DNA from: Ohtaekwangia koreensis | GTDB lineage: Bacteria > Bacteroidota > Bacteroidia > Cytophagales > Cyclobacteriaceae | Direction of reading: 5' to 3' | NCBI RefSeq assembly: GCF_900167975.1 | Contig: NZ_FUZU01000002.1 | Location: forward strand, 1,247,501-1,311,500 | Length of the DNA: 64,000 bases | Shown: positions 9,921 through 19,015 of the stretch, one piece after another | Layout of the letters: each line of letters begins with the position of its first letter | Position numbering within the stretch: position 1 is the stretch's first letter | Notes under the pieces: model-generated | What the model was told of the DNA's origin: nothing | Database searches by the model: none | What the model saw: only the letters and a program-made list of their open reading frames with translations | Program-made: the position numbers and the translations under genes

Positions 9921-9946
9921 TATAGTATAAATACTATATATAGCTT

Positions 9947-9977
9947 AAAAGCGCCTTCTTAATGGGGGCGCTTTTTT
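9947..9977 (+). terminator. Rho-independent terminator of the susCD operon
   Basis: AAAAGCGCC at 9947-9955 pairs with GGCGCTTTTTT at 9967-9977, giving a stem followed by a run of T on the plus strand, 27 bases after the SusD stop. Confidence 0.85.
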
Positions 9978-9992
9978 ATACGAACATTCAAC

Positions 9993-10022
9993 AAAAAAGC
10001 TCCGGGAACCACCCCGGAGCTT
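9993..10022 (-). terminator. Strong hairpin, possible second terminator for clpB
   Basis: AAGCTCCGGG (9997-10006) and CCCGGAGCTT (10013-10022) form a perfect 10-bp stem with a 6-base loop. Six A at 9993-9998 give a U tail on the minus strand, so it could act as a back-up terminator for clpB. A smaller hairpin, CCCGA/TCGGG, lies at 10051-10068. The 9978-10141 stretch holds no gene that I can support. Confidence 0.6.
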
Positions 10023-10141
10023 AAAACCAAACCCCTCATACCAACTTCGTCCCGACTGAGAAATCGGGTACCAATCCTTAAACCTGATTGTATAACAGTA
10101 GACGTATACACTTGGTTCATATTGTATAGTATACTATTTAT

Positions 10142-10171
10142 AAAAAAAGAAAGCCGCTATAAGCGGCTTTC
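10142..10171 (-). terminator. Terminator of clpB
   Basis: GAAAGCCGCT (10149-10158) pairs with AGCGGCTTTC (10162-10171) around a 3-base loop. Seven A at 10142-10148 give a U tail for minus-strand transcription, ten bases beyond the clpB stop. Confidence 0.85.
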
Positions 10172-10181
10172 TTCGTATTAC

Positions 10182-12800
10182 TTAGTTTACCAATTCGGTA
10201 CTTTCTATATTCTCGAATGTAAATTCGGTATCATTTCGCAAGTCAACCAGAATCACAGAGTCTTTGTGCACTTTGCCGGAGAGGATCTGCTTCGATAATT
10301 CATTTAGAATTTCACGTTGCATCACGCGCTTCAGCGGACGTGCTCCATATTGAGGATCGAATCCAAGTTTAGCAATACGTTCGCGAGCCGCATCGGTTAT
10401 TTCCAGTTTGATACCAGACTCATCCAGACGTTTGCATACAAGGTCTACCTGAATATCAACAATCTTGCGGATGTCTTTTCTGCTCAGCGGACGGAACATA
10501 ATGATCTCATCGATTCTGTTTACAAATTCCGGACGAACCGATTTTTTTAACAGTGCGAAAACTCCTTCTTTGGTGTCTTCTAAAACATCAAAGTAATTTT
10601 CGTCGGTAATCTTTTCGAAGTTCTCTTGAATAATGTGAGAACCAATGTTGGTTGTCATGATAATGATCGTGTTCTTAAAGTTTGCAACACGTCCTTTATT
10701 ATCCGTTAACCTTCCATCGTCCAGCACTTGTAACAAAATGTTGAATACATCCGGGTGAGCTTTTTCAATTTCATCCAGGAGTATAACTGAATATGGTTTC
10801 CTTCTTACCGCTTCTGTCAATTGTCCACCTTCATCGTATCCTACATATCCTGGAGGTGCACCGATCAAACGGCTTACGCTATGTCGTTCTTGGTACTCGC
10901 TCATGTCAATGCGTACCATGGCATTATCATCATTGAAGAGATAGTCTGCAAGCGCTTTGGACAGCTCTGTTTTCCCGACTCCTGTAGTACCCATAAAGAT
11001 GAACGAACCGATCGGGCGCTTTGGATCTTGCAACCCCGCACGACTTCTCCTTACAGCATCACTCAACGCTTCTATAGCTTCTTCCTGTCCTGCAACCCGT
11101 TTGCTTAATTCTTCTTCAAGGTGCAGCAGTTTCTCACGTTCACTTTGAAGCATTTTAGAAACCGGTATACCAGTCCACTTGGCTACAACCTCCGCTATAT
11201 CTTCACTATCAACTTCTTCTTTCAGCAAAGTTTTTTCGCCTTGCATTTCCTTCATCTTCTGCTGAACTTCATTGAGACGTTTTTCCGCTTCAGTAATTTT
11301 ACCGTAACGGATTTCAGCAACCTTTCCATAGTCGCCAGCCTTCTCTGCTTGCTCGGCTTCGAATTTCAGCTTATCTATATTCTCTTTTTCTTTCTGAATG
11401 CCGTGAACAACTTCTTTCTCACTCTCCCATTTAGCTTTCAGTGAATTACGCTGTTCAGAAAGCTCAGCGATTTCTTTACTCAGTATAGCTTCCTTCTCTC
11501 TGTCTTTTTCTCTGCGTATAGCTTCACGTTCAATCTCGAGTTGCATGATCTTACGATTCAGCTCGTCAAGTTCTTCCGGAAGCGAATCCATTTCAAGACG
11601 AAGTTTTGAAGCAGCTTCATCCATTAAGTCAATCGCCTTATCAGGAAGAAAACGATCTGAAATATACCGGCTCGATAATTCAACCGATGCGATAACAGCA
11701 TCATCCTTAATTCTCACACCGTGGTGAAGCTCATATTTATCTTTTATACCACGGAGTATAGATATAGAATCCTCAACGGATGGTTCATTTACAAGCACAG
11801 ATTGAAATCTGCGTTCAAGTGCTTTATCTTTTTCTATATACTTCTGGTATTCTTTTAATGTTGTAGCACCTATAGCATGGAGTTCTCCACGGGCGAGTGC
11901 TGGCTTTAATAAGTTCGCTGCATCCATAGCACCTTCACCACCACCACCGGCACCGATCAGCGTATGAATCTCATCAATGAAGAGTATAATTTGTCCGTTC
12001 GAATCTGTTACTTCTTTGATAACAGCTTTCAAACGTTCTTCAAACTCTCCTTTATACTTGGCACCCGCTACAAGCAAGCCCATGTCCAGGGAGACAAGGA
12101 TCTTTTCTTTTAGATTTTCAGGCACATCGCCATTAACAATGCGTTGAGCCATCCCTTCAACGATGGCAGTTTTACCAACACCTGGTTCACCGAGAAGTAT
12201 AGGATTGTTTTTAGTTCGGCGAGAAAGAATCTGAAGTACACGTCTGATCTCTTCATCGCGTCCGATTACCGGATCAATCTTTCCATCTTTGGCAAGCTCA
12301 TTCAGGTTCTTTGAATAACGCTCCAGTGATTTATACTTTGCTTCAGCATTCGGGTCGGTAACTTTGGAGCCACCACGAAGCTCTTTTATAGCTTTGATCA
12401 ATGCTGCTTTTTCAAAGCCAGCATCTTTCATAATAGAAGATACTTTGTCTTTGGAAGCGAGCAACGCCAGCAACAAATGTTCTATCGCTACATATTCGTC
12501 CTTTAATTCGCGTAGCTCTTTATCTGCATTTTGCAATACAGTATTCGTTGCAGAAGATAAATATGGTTGTTGACCGGAAACACGTGGATAGCCCGCTAGG
12601 ATCTCCTCGAGTTTCGTATGAAGTATAGTCTCATTTATATTTAGCTTCTTGAACAAATAACCGGATACATTCTCGTCTGTTTCGAGAATCGCTTTGAGCA
12701 CATGCCCAGGCTCAATGGCTTGCTGCTGATTGCCCGTAGCAATCTCCGCAGACTTCTGTAAAGCCTCTTGAGATTTTATAGTAAATTTTTCGAAGTTCAT
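10182..12800 (-). CDS. clpB: ATP-dependent disaggregase ClpB
   Basis: 872 residues, the usual ClpB length. The N-terminal double Clp repeat (1-145) is followed by AAA+ domain 1 with Walker A GEPGVGKT near residue 205 and Walker [12 protein letters not shown] long middle coiled coil (about 410-530) is the mark of ClpB over ClpA/ClpC. AAA+ domain 2 has Walker [10 protein letters not shown] near 605 and sensor/arginine segments such as [10 protein letters not shown] near the end. It works with DnaK to pull apart aggregated proteins after heat stress. No ClpP-binding loop is expected. I saw neither a CIRCE element nor a clear TAnnTTTG box in the 154 bases upstream. Confidence 0.98.
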   Translation of the reverse strand: MNFEKFTIKSQEALQKSAEIATGNQQQAIEPGHVLKAILETDENVSGYLFKKLNINETILHTKLEEILAGYPRVSGQQPYLSSATNTVLQNADKELRELKDEYVAIEHLLLALLASKDKVSSIMKDAGFEKAALIKAIKELRGGSKVTDPNAEAKYKSLERYSKNLNELAKDGKIDPVIGRDEEIRRVLQILSRRTKNNPILLGEPGVGKTAIVEGMAQRIVNGDVPENLKEKILVSLDMGLLVAGAKYKGEFEERLKAVIKEVTDSNGQIILFIDEIHTLIGAGGGGEGAMDAANLLKPALARGELHAIGATTLKEYQKYIEKDKALERRFQSVLVNEPSVEDSISILRGIKDKYELHHGVRIKDDAVIASVELSSRYISDRFLPDKAIDLMDEAASKLRLEMDSLPEELDELNRKIMQLEIEREAIRREKDREKEAILSKEIAELSEQRNSLKAKWESEKEVVHGIQKEKENIDKLKFEAEQAEKAGDYGKVAEIRYGKITEAEKRLNEVQQKMKEMQGEKTLLKEEVDSEDIAEVVAKWTGIPVSKMLQSEREKLLHLEEELSKRVAGQEEAIEALSDAVRRSRAGLQDPKRPIGSFIFMGTTGVGKTELSKALADYLFNDDNAMVRIDMSEYQERHSVSRLIGAPPGYVGYDEGGQLTEAVRRKPYSVILLDEIEKAHPDVFNILLQVLDDGRLTDNKGRVANFKNTIIIMTTNIGSHIIQENFEKITDENYFDVLEDTKEGVFALLKKSVRPEFVNRIDEIIMFRPLSRKDIRKIVDIQVDLVCKRLDESGIKLEITDAARERIAKLGFDPQYGARPLKRVMQREILNELSKQILSGKVHKDSVILVDLRNDTEFTFENIESTELVN

Positions 12801-12954
12801 AATTGTAATCCCTCGTAGTCGGAGTTATCAAATAGCAATCCATCAAGCTCTTTCCTGAAAATTTGGCAAGAAAAGAGAACGCATGCAAGAGGAATGCAGC
12901 CGTTTTGACTTGAAAGCCGACAATATGAGAGAGAAAATGACGTAAGCGCAGGCG

Positions 12955-13530
12955 CTATTCACATATGGAGAGCGTAGCGTTGTCTTCAACTTCTCCAAAC
13001 CAGACTAATCCATATTCCTTATACAGTGCAACACCTATAGCTTTCCATTTTACTTTACTCCATATACCACTGTTAACAATTAATGGATTGTGCCCAGGAC
13101 TAACCTTCCATCCATCAAGTCCTTCTTTTGCAGTAGCCCCATTGGAACTATAGTATGCTATTTCATATCCAAAGCCCGTATAGCCTGCAATTTCTTTTGG
13201 CTTGTCCCACATGCATTGAGCCTTCTTATGGTCGCTGGTATAGCAGCAAGCAGTCCACGTGCCCTTCTTTGACCAGCTATGCGGATTACATTTATTATCC
13301 GGATCAAAGTCATAGTTGTCGGCAAGATCATGTGCGTGCACCATGGCTACCTGCGATAGTTTTGCAGAGAGCGGAATAGAAGGCAGTCCTTTGCTTTTTC
13401 TATACTCCATAATCAGTTCATACAGTTTCATCTCCTCAGAAGACAAGCATGCATCTTTTACAATATGGGAGCGATTATCGAAAGCCGACATCGAAACGAG
13501 GAAGAACGCAGCTAAAACAAACGATTTCAT
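12955..13530 (-). CDS. Secreted CAP (SCP-like) domain protein
   Basis: 191 residues with a short N-terminal signal sequence (MKSFVLAAFFLVSMSAF). The body fits the CAP superfamily: LIMEYRKSKGLPSIPLS with AMVHAHDLADN early, GYEIAYYS in place of the usual G-E-N-x-A motif, and GWKVSPGHNPLIV, which matches the CAP W-x-x-S-x-x-H-x-x-x-I pattern. Several cysteines (CNPHS, ACCYTS, QCMW) suggest disulphides outside the cytoplasm. Bacterial CAP proteins have no settled single function. It stands alone, divergent from icd, between clpB and icd. Confidence 0.8.
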   Translation of the reverse strand: MKSFVLAAFFLVSMSAFDNRSHIVKDACLSSEEMKLYELIMEYRKSKGLPSIPLSAKLSQVAMVHAHDLADNYDFDPDNKCNPHSWSKKGTWTACCYTSDHKKAQCMWDKPKEIAGYTGFGYEIAYYSSNGATAKEGLDGWKVSPGHNPLIVNSGIWSKVKWKAIGVALYKEYGLVWFGEVEDNATLSICE

Positions 13531-13669
13531 AAGTTATTTTCCAGATTAAACGATTGAAACACAAAATATCTTCATTTCTGACCTTTATTTTTTAATTTTC
13601 CGCGCCCAAATCAGGGCGGTGTTCTACAAAACACCTAAAACGCAAAAACATTTAAAACATTTTAGTAAA

Positions 13670-14896
13670 ATGAGCGATCAGAAAATCAGCATCAGCAACG
13701 GTAAACTCACTGTGCCTGATAGTCCTACCATCCCGTTTATCGAGGGTGACGGAACGGGTGTAGACATTTGGCCTGCATCTAAACTTGTATTCGATAAAGC
13801 AGTTGAGAAAGCATACGGTGGAAAAAAGAAAATCATCTGGAAAGAAGTTTTAGCGGGGGAGAAAGCTTTCAACAAAACCGGTAACTGGTTGCCCGATGAA
13901 ACGCTCACCGTTTTCAAAGAATACCTGGTGGGTATTAAAGGACCTTTAACAACTCCGGTAGGAGGTGGTATCCGTTCATTGAACGTAGCTCTTCGCCAGG
14001 AGCTTGATCTGTATGCTTGCGTACGGCCAGTACGTTGGTTCAAAGGAGTTCCTTCTCCGGTGAAAGAACCACACAAAACCGATACCATTATTTTCCGTGA
14101 GAACACAGAAGATATATATGCTGGTATCGAGTTCCAGGAAGGTTCTGAAGACAATAAAAAATTCTTGAAATTGTTTGAGGAGAACTTCGCGAAGTTATTC
14201 AAGAAGATCCGTTTCCCGCAGACAACGGCAATTGGTATCAAGCCAGTTTCAAAAGAAGGTTCTGAGCGTTTGATCCGTGCTGCATTCGAGTATGCTATTC
14301 AACATAAGAAACCTAGTGTTACACTGGTACACAAAGGTAACATCATGAAATTTACAGAAGGTGGTTTCCGTGATTGGGGATATGCTTTGGCGAAAAGCGA
14401 ATTCGGTGCTAAAGATCTGGATGGCGGACCTTGGCAGATCATCGAAAAGGATGGTCACAAGATCATTGTGAAAGATGCTATCGCAGATGCATTCCTGCAA
14501 CAAATTCTGTTGAGACCAGATGAATATTCAGTTGCCGCTACATTGAACCTGAACGGTGACTATATATCTGATGCACTTGCTGCCATAGTAGGTGGTATAG
14601 GTATCGCTCCAGGTGGTAACGTAAACTATAAAACAGGTCACGCTATATTTGAAGCTACACACGGTACTGCACCGAAGTATGCAGGACAGGATAAAGTAAA
14701 TCCGGGTTCTGTAATTCTTTCAGGTGTTATGATGCTTGAGTATATGGGCTGGCAGGAAGCTGCTGATCTGATCGTAAAAGGTCTGGAAGGCGCTATAGCT
14801 TCTAAGAAAGTAACATACGATTTCCATCGCCAGATGGAAGGCGCTACACTTTTGAAATGCTCAGAGTTTGCACAAGAGATTGTGAAGAATTTCTAA
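13670..14896 (+). CDS. icd: Isocitrate dehydrogenase, NADP-dependent
   Basis: 408 residues from the ATG at 13670. An in-frame GTG 17 codons upstream would add a basic tail ([10 protein letters not shown]...) not seen in the family. Sequence follows the E. coli-type enzyme closely: IEGDGTGVD near the start, [13 protein letters not shown] with the substrate-binding serine that is phosphorylated by AceK in E. coli, [12 protein letters not shown], and [25 protein letters not shown] carries the Lys-Tyr pair associated with NADP preference. It makes 2-oxoglutarate, CO2 and NADPH in the TCA cycle. A single-gene unit with its own terminator. Confidence 0.97.
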   Translation: MSDQKISISNGKLTVPDSPTIPFIEGDGTGVDIWPASKLVFDKAVEKAYGGKKKIIWKEVLAGEKAFNKTGNWLPDETLTVFKEYLVGIKGPLTTPVGGGIRSLNVALRQELDLYACVRPVRWFKGVPSPVKEPHKTDTIIFRENTEDIYAGIEFQEGSEDNKKFLKLFEENFAKLFKKIRFPQTTAIGIKPVSKEGSERLIRAAFEYAIQHKKPSVTLVHKGNIMKFTEGGFRDWGYALAKSEFGAKDLDGGPWQIIEKDGHKIIVKDAIADAFLQQILLRPDEYSVAATLNLNGDYISDALAAIVGGIGIAPGGNVNYKTGHAIFEATHGTAPKYAGQDKVNPGSVILSGVMMLEYMGWQEAADLIVKGLEGAIASKKVTYDFHRQMEGATLLKCSEFAQEIVKNF

Positions 14897-14922
14897 ACGT
14901 AACGTTTAGAATATATATACTG

Positions 14923-14957
14923 AAAAGCCGCCTCACATTTGAGGCGGCTTTTGTTTT
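14923..14957 (+). terminator. Terminator of icd
   Basis: AAAAGCCGCCTCA (14923-14935) pairs perfectly with TGAGGCGGCTTTT (14940-14952) around CATT, then TTG and a run of T. It starts 27 bases after the icd stop. Confidence 0.9.
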
Positions 14958-15090
14958 TAGCCGTATATTATGCTTTAGCATCTATCACGGAGTAAATGAC
15001 CGCCTATGCTCTGTTAATGATGGATTGCGTTTTTTCTAATTACTATATTGTACATTGAGCTGCTAAGATTCTCCTAAAATATAAAGTGAT

Positions 15091-15153
15091 CGTTCGGAAA
15101 GCCTTACCGGTCGTTGGGAAAGTAGTTAACGCTGTTGGGATAACGCATTTTAT
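15091..15153. repeat. Three direct repeats with exact 21-bp spacing
   Basis: CGTTCGGAAAG (15091), CGTTGGGAAAG (15112) and TGTTGGGATAA (15133) begin exactly 21 bases apart, about two helical turns. They lie in the roughly 310-bp gap between the icd terminator and the ribH terminator, which otherwise shows no gene. Function unknown; they could be protein-binding sites or the remains of a lost element. Confidence 0.55.
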
Positions 15154-15267
15154 AAAATAGCAACCAAATTAGATATTATTAATCGGAATTGGAATATCGT
15201 CTTAGGATTTAATACCGTAAAGAAACTACAGTTTGGAATTAGGATTTGGATATAGACTTTATAAAAT

Positions 15268-15298
15268 AAAAGAAGCCGAAAAAATAGCGGCTTCTTTT
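15268..15298 (-). terminator. Terminator of ribH
   Basis: AAAAGAAGCCG (15268-15278) pairs with CGGCTTCTTTT at 15288-15298, allowing one mismatch next to the loop. It lies 14 bases beyond the ribH stop and has A/T runs on both sides, so it may act in either direction. Confidence 0.75.
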
Positions 15299-15311
15299 AT
15301 AATTTTTATAG

Positions 15312-15779
15312 TTAAAAACTCAACATCGATATAGCAGTCAAAGCAGCTTCTTCACCTTTATTGCCATATTTACCACCCGCGCGATCTATAGCTTGTTGTT
15401 TGTTTAGTGTTGTGAGTACACCGAAGATCACAGGCTTCTTTGTTTTAATATTGACTTCTGTTATACCATAGGCAACAGCCTGACATATATAGTCGAAATG
15501 AGGAGTATCTCCTTGAATAACGCAACCTAAGCTAATTACTGCGCTGATCGATTTATCTTCAGCAGCCCAGAGCGAACCAAGCGTAAGTTCAAAAGTACCC
15601 GGAACAGTTTTGCGAATGATGTTTTGCTTCTTGACTCCGTTTTTAATAAGTGACTCAACGGCTCCGGAGTATAGCGCTTCCGTTATTTCAGCATTCCATT
15701 CAGCAACAACTATTGCAAATTTCTTTCTGGAAAGATTAATGTTGGTTTTTACTTTTCCTGATTTAAGTGGTCCGGCCAT
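15312..15779 (-). CDS. ribH: 6,7-dimethyl-8-ribityllumazine synthase
   Basis: 155 residues, the family length. Visible landmarks are FAIVVAEWN (the aromatic-containing substrate loop), PGTFELTLG, and GCVIQGDTPHFDYI with the catalytic histidine and the phosphate/pyrimidine-binding loop, then GGKYGNKGEEAA near the C-terminus. It condenses the pyrimidine intermediate with dihydroxybutanone phosphate in riboflavin biosynthesis and normally forms a 60-mer or pentamer. It stands apart from other rib genes and I see no FMN riboswitch upstream. Confidence 0.97.
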   Translation of the reverse strand: MAGPLKSGKVKTNINLSRKKFAIVVAEWNAEITEALYSGAVESLIKNGVKKQNIIRKTVPGTFELTLGSLWAAEDKSISAVISLGCVIQGDTPHFDYICQAVAYGITEVNIKTKKPVIFGVLTTLNKQQAIDRAGGKYGNKGEEAALTAISMLSF

Positions 15780-15895
15780 GCATTTAAAAATTAAATGATA
15801 TTAACTATATAGATGACGTTGAATACTTCCTATAGGTTGAAAAATTTATCTCTTTATTTGATCACATTAGAGATATATCGTTCAGAATAGAAAAT

Positions 15896-15925
15896 AAAAA
15901 AGGGATAGATTTTTGTCTATCCCTG
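15896..15925 (-). terminator. Terminator of the TPR membrane-protein gene
   Basis: AGGGATAGA (15902-15910) pairs with TCTATCCCT (15917-15925). The A-run at 15896-15902 gives a U tail for minus-strand transcription. It follows the TPR gene stop by about 20 bases. Confidence 0.8.
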
Positions 15926-15945
15926 TAAAGTTAAAATAAAATCTT

Positions 15946-16635
15946 CTATGAATTCGTTTCCAGCTTCGCCTTGAACTTGCGTGCGTTCTGATATTCAGCT
16001 GACTCCCAGAAGTCAGTAATGATCTTGTCATATACTTCTTTAGCCTTATCATTTTGATTCAGCTTTTCGTATGCCAATGCTTCTTTCATCAGGTAAGCAG
16101 GCGAGAAGTACTTATTAGGCTTATAGTTAGCAGCCTTGTTGTAATACTTGGCAGCCTCTTCAAAATTATTCTCTTCCATATATGTATCACCGATAAGGCT
16201 ATACGCACGAGCTTGAACCAGCAAATCGTTAGAGCTAAAGTCTTCCAAGTATAAGCGGGCAACATTAAACTTACCTTGCTTCAAATAAGCAACACCAGCA
16301 TAATAGTTGGCGAGGTTCGCAGCATCTGATACGCCGTAATCTTCAATGATAGCCAGGAAGCCGAGGTTATTACCATCACCATTCAATGCGAGGTTAAGAC
16401 TATCCTGTTCGAAATAATAAACAGCCTGGAACATTTCCTTTTGTGCGGCCTCATCTTGAGTTCCTTTATAATACTGGAAGCCAAAATATCCTCCAACAAT
16501 CAGGAGAATCACTACTGCAATTCCGATAATGGTCTTGGGGTTACTCTCTACCCAATTCTCGGCATCTTCGAGTTTGTGTTTTATAGCTTCTGGATTCTCC
16601 AGTAATTCGTGCTTGTGTTCTTCTTTTTTAGCCAT
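15946..16635 (-). CDS. Membrane-anchored tetratricopeptide repeat protein
   Basis: 229 residues. A charged N-terminus (MAKKEEHKHELLEN) precedes one transmembrane helix at about 39-59 (IIGIAVVILLIVGGYFGFQYY). An alpha-helical periplasmic domain with TPR-like repeats follows, for example LANYYAGVAYLKQGKFNVARLYLEDF and YSLIGDTYMEENNFEEAAKYYNKAANY. The arrangement resembles YfgM-like ancillary proteins, but the sequence alone does not settle that. The start codon lies only 16 bases past the stem of the pdhA terminator, so expression needs read-through or a very close start site. Confidence 0.8.
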   Translation of the reverse strand: MAKKEEHKHELLENPEAIKHKLEDAENWVESNPKTIIGIAVVILLIVGGYFGFQYYKGTQDEAAQKEMFQAVYYFEQDSLNLALNGDGNNLGFLAIIEDYGVSDAANLANYYAGVAYLKQGKFNVARLYLEDFSSNDLLVQARAYSLIGDTYMEENNFEEAAKYYNKAANYKPNKYFSPAYLMKEALAYEKLNQNDKAKEVYDKIITDFWESAEYQNARKFKAKLETNS

Positions 16636-16648
16636 TGTATTTAAAATA

Positions 16649-16680
16649 AAAGCCCTCCCGATTTCTGTCGGGAGGGCGCA
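16649..16680 (-). terminator. Terminator of pdhA
   Basis: GCCCTCCCGA (16652-16661) pairs perfectly with TCGGGAGGGC (16668-16677) around a 6-base loop. On the minus strand the stem is followed by TTTTATTTT. It separates pdhA from the TPR gene. Confidence 0.85.
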
Positions 16681-16728
16681 AAACTACAAATTAGATCATA
16701 CTAAACAAACAGCTCTGGCTGAGGTGAA

Positions 16729-17772
16729 TTAGTCCATGATAAATGGATAATCCGTCTGCACGTAAACCTCGGTAAACGCTTCAGAAGGATCAGGGAAATT
16801 TGATTCCTCTGCAAACTTCACGCTCTCTTCAACTTGTTGAACTATTTTATTATCAATTGCTTCCAAATCTGCCTCAGTAGCAAATTTTTTATCAAGAATT
16901 ATCTGACGGGTTACTTCGATCGGATCGCGTTGTTTGTATTGCTCCACCTCATCTTTGGATCTGTATTTCTGAGGATCAGACATTGAGTGACCTTTGTAAC
17001 GGTAGGTTCTGAACTCCAACAAAGTTGGTCCTTCACCAGCGCGAGCCCGCTCAGCAGCACGTGCTACAGCGCGGTGTACATCTTCACACTTCATAGCATC
17101 TACCGGCTCAGAAGGCATATCGTATGCTTCACCTAAAGTATAAAGCTCATGAACGTTAGAAGTACGCTGAACGGAAGTTCCCATGGCGTATCCGTTATTT
17201 TCAATTACAAAAATTACAGGAAGCTTCCAAAGCATGGCCAGGTTCAGCGCTTCGTGAAAAGCACCTTGACGAACGGCCCCGTCTCCCATATAGCAGATAC
17301 AAAGATTGCCAGTCTTATTATATTTTTCAGCAAAGGCTATACCCGCACCGAGTGGAACTTGCGCTCCTACAATGCCGTGGCCGCCAATGAAACCATGCTC
17401 TTTATCAAAAATGTGCATGGACCCCCCTTTACCTTTTGTGGTTCCTGTTTCTTTGCCATACAACTCGGCCATGATAGCTTTCGGATCGGTTCCCAGTGCA
17501 AGCGGATGTCCGTGGTCACGGTAAGCCGTTATATACTTGTCACCTTTTTTAAGAGCGCTAACAGATCCTGAAGCGCAGGCTTCCTGCCCTATATATAAGT
17601 GACAGAATCCTTTGATTTTTTGCATACCATAAAGCTGACCGGCTTTCTCTTCGAATTTCCGCATCAGTTGCATGCTCTCATACCAATACAGGTAAGTCTC
17701 TTTTGAGAATTCAGTTGAATCGCTCTTCTTCGCCACCGCGGGCTCATTCTTAGCTTTTGTTGTAGCAGCCAT
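16729..17772 (-). CDS. pdhA: Pyruvate dehydrogenase E1 component, alpha subunit
   Basis: 347 residues from the ATG at 17772. An in-frame start 25 codons further up would run past the promoter elements between this gene and recF and adds no family sequence. The thiamine diphosphate motif is GDGAVRQGAFHEALNLA ending in ENN, and TYRYKGHSMSDPQ is the E1-alpha phosphorylation-loop region. With a beta subunit (not in this window) it decarboxylates pyruvate and acetylates E2 lipoyl groups to feed acetyl-CoA to the TCA cycle. It is a single-gene unit with its own terminator, divergent from recF. Confidence 0.95.
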   Translation of the reverse strand: MAATTKAKNEPAVAKKSDSTEFSKETYLYWYESMQLMRKFEEKAGQLYGMQKIKGFCHLYIGQEACASGSVSALKKGDKYITAYRDHGHPLALGTDPKAIMAELYGKETGTTKGKGGSMHIFDKEHGFIGGHGIVGAQVPLGAGIAFAEKYNKTGNLCICYMGDGAVRQGAFHEALNLAMLWKLPVIFVIENNGYAMGTSVQRTSNVHELYTLGEAYDMPSEPVDAMKCEDVHRAVARAAERARAGEGPTLLEFRTYRYKGHSMSDPQKYRSKDEVEQYKQRDPIEVTRQIILDKKFATEADLEAIDNKIVQQVEESVKFAEESNFPDPSEAFTEVYVQTDYPFIMD

Positions 17773-17785
17773 ATCCCTATTTTTG
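17756..17785 (+). promoter_or_regulatory. Bacteroidota-type promoter of recF
   Basis: TTTG at 17756-17759 and TATTTTTG at 17778-17785 with an 18-bp spacer match the TTTG / TAnnTTTG consensus. The predicted start lies about 55 bases before the recF ATG. The upstream box sits inside the pdhA coding sequence. Confidence 0.65.
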
Positions 17786-17795
17786 ATCCGAGTTG

Positions 17796-17827
17796 CGAAA
17801 ATAACCCCCCAACGAACATTCGCCAAA
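17796..17827 (-). promoter_or_regulatory. Bacteroidota-type promoter of pdhA
   Basis: Read on the minus strand, TTTG (17827-17824) and TATTTTCG (17803-17796) are 20 bp apart, one mismatch from the TAnnTTTG consensus. This box lies 24 bases upstream of the pdhA ATG and overlaps the recF leader on the other strand. Confidence 0.5.
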
Positions 17828-17845
17828 CTTTCAACGCAATTCCTC

Positions 17846-18949
17846 ATGTACCTGCACGACTTACATTTGCTGAATTTTAAGAACTATCCGGAAGCAAACC
17901 TTCGATTTTCGCCTGCAGTTAACGTTTTGGTAGGTAAAAATGGTAGCGGGAAGACCAATCTGCTCGATGCAATTTATTCTTTGTCTTTTACAAAAAGTGC
18001 CTTCGCTTCTTCCGACACGCAATGTATTTTATCGGGTCAGAGTTTTTTTATGGTGAAAGGAAAGTTCTACAAAGAGAATAAACCTTATGAACTGGTGAGT
18101 TCCGTGCAGACGGGGTCAAAAAAAGTTTTTAGGGAAGAAGGATCCGATTATCAGAAACTCAGTGATCACATTGGAAAATATCCGGTTATACTGATTGCTC
18201 CTGATGATGTCGACCTGGTTCGTGAAAGCAGTGAGTCAAGAAGAAAATTCTTTGATAGTATAATCTCTCAGCTGGATAAAAAATATTTAGAGGCACTTAT
18301 GCAGTACAATCAGGCTTTGAAACAAAGGAACAGCCTACTCAGAATGTTCCAGGAACGAGGAACTCCAGATTGGCTTGCATTAGAATCATACGATCAGGTG
18401 CTTGTCAGGTTAGGAGAGGAGATTTTTAAGAAACGTGTCGCTTTCGCGGAAGAGTTTTTACCCGTGTTCCGTAAGTATTATCAATATATAGTAGACGAGG
18501 TTGAGGTAACAAATCTCGACTATGCTTCAGAGCTGAAAGAAAAAAGTTTTGTCGAAGGATTATTAAAGACAAGACAAAAAGATCTGGCATTACAACGGAC
18601 CTCCTTTGGAATCCATCGCGATGATTATGTTTTTACGTTGGGTAATGGAGATTTAAAAAGACTAGGATCTCAAGGGCAACAGAAATCTTTCGTGATAGCC
18701 TTGAAACTTGCTCAGTTCGAAATCATTGAAAGAATAAAAGGGTTTAAACCTATTCTGCTACTGGATGATATTTTTGACAAACTGGATGACTTTAGAATTT
18801 CCAAGCTCTTAAAATTAATGAAAGCTGATCTGGGGCAACTTTTTATTACTGATGCCCGCCCCGATCGCACAGGCGAATTGCTTAAATCCATCGAAGTCTC
18901 AGCGACTTTGTTTTTTGTGGAGTCAGGAAATATTATTCAGAAGCAGTGA
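17846..18949 (+). CDS. recF: DNA replication and repair protein RecF
   Basis: 367 residues from the ATG at 17846; an upstream in-frame start at 17783 would lie within the promoter. An SMC-like ABC ATPase: Walker A VGKNGSGKTNLLDAI near residues 32-46, RecF signature region LGSQGQQKSFVIALKLA near 285, and Walker B PILLLDDIFDKLD near 308-320. N-terminal LHLLNFKNYPEANLRF is typical. It loads RecA at gapped DNA with RecO and RecR. The DUF721/DciA-like gene follows, a common pairing in Bacteroidota. Confidence 0.96.
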   Translation: MYLHDLHLLNFKNYPEANLRFSPAVNVLVGKNGSGKTNLLDAIYSLSFTKSAFASSDTQCILSGQSFFMVKGKFYKENKPYELVSSVQTGSKKVFREEGSDYQKLSDHIGKYPVILIAPDDVDLVRESSESRRKFFDSIISQLDKKYLEALMQYNQALKQRNSLLRMFQERGTPDWLALESYDQVLVRLGEEIFKKRVAFAEEFLPVFRKYYQYIVDEVEVTNLDYASELKEKSFVEGLLKTRQKDLALQRTSFGIHRDDYVFTLGNGDLKRLGSQGQQKSFVIALKLAQFEIIERIKGFKPILLLDDIFDKLDDFRISKLLKLMKADLGQLFITDARPDRTGELLKSIEVSATLFFVESGNIIQKQ

Positions 18950-19003
18950 TAATATCCTAACGTTCTCTTAACGAAATACACAAAAACGCGCGCGTCATTT
19001 ATC

Positions 19004-19012
19004 TATATTTGC
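19004..19012 (+). promoter_or_regulatory. Minus-7 box abutting the dciA-like start codon
   Basis: TATATTTGC ends only three bases before the ATG at 19016. It matches TAnnTTTG. If used, transcription would begin at or next to the start codon and give a leaderless or near-leaderless mRNA. No good TTTG box is seen at the expected upstream distance, so this is tentative. Confidence 0.4.
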
Positions 19013-19015
19013 ACC

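Noticed and set aside
13678-14241. A 187-codon minus-strand frame inside icd
   Set aside because: Serine/proline-rich shadow of a well-supported gene in an opposite frame.
15780-15895. Possible FMN riboswitch ahead of ribH
   Set aside because: The leader is A/T-rich and lacks the conserved RFN-element stems.
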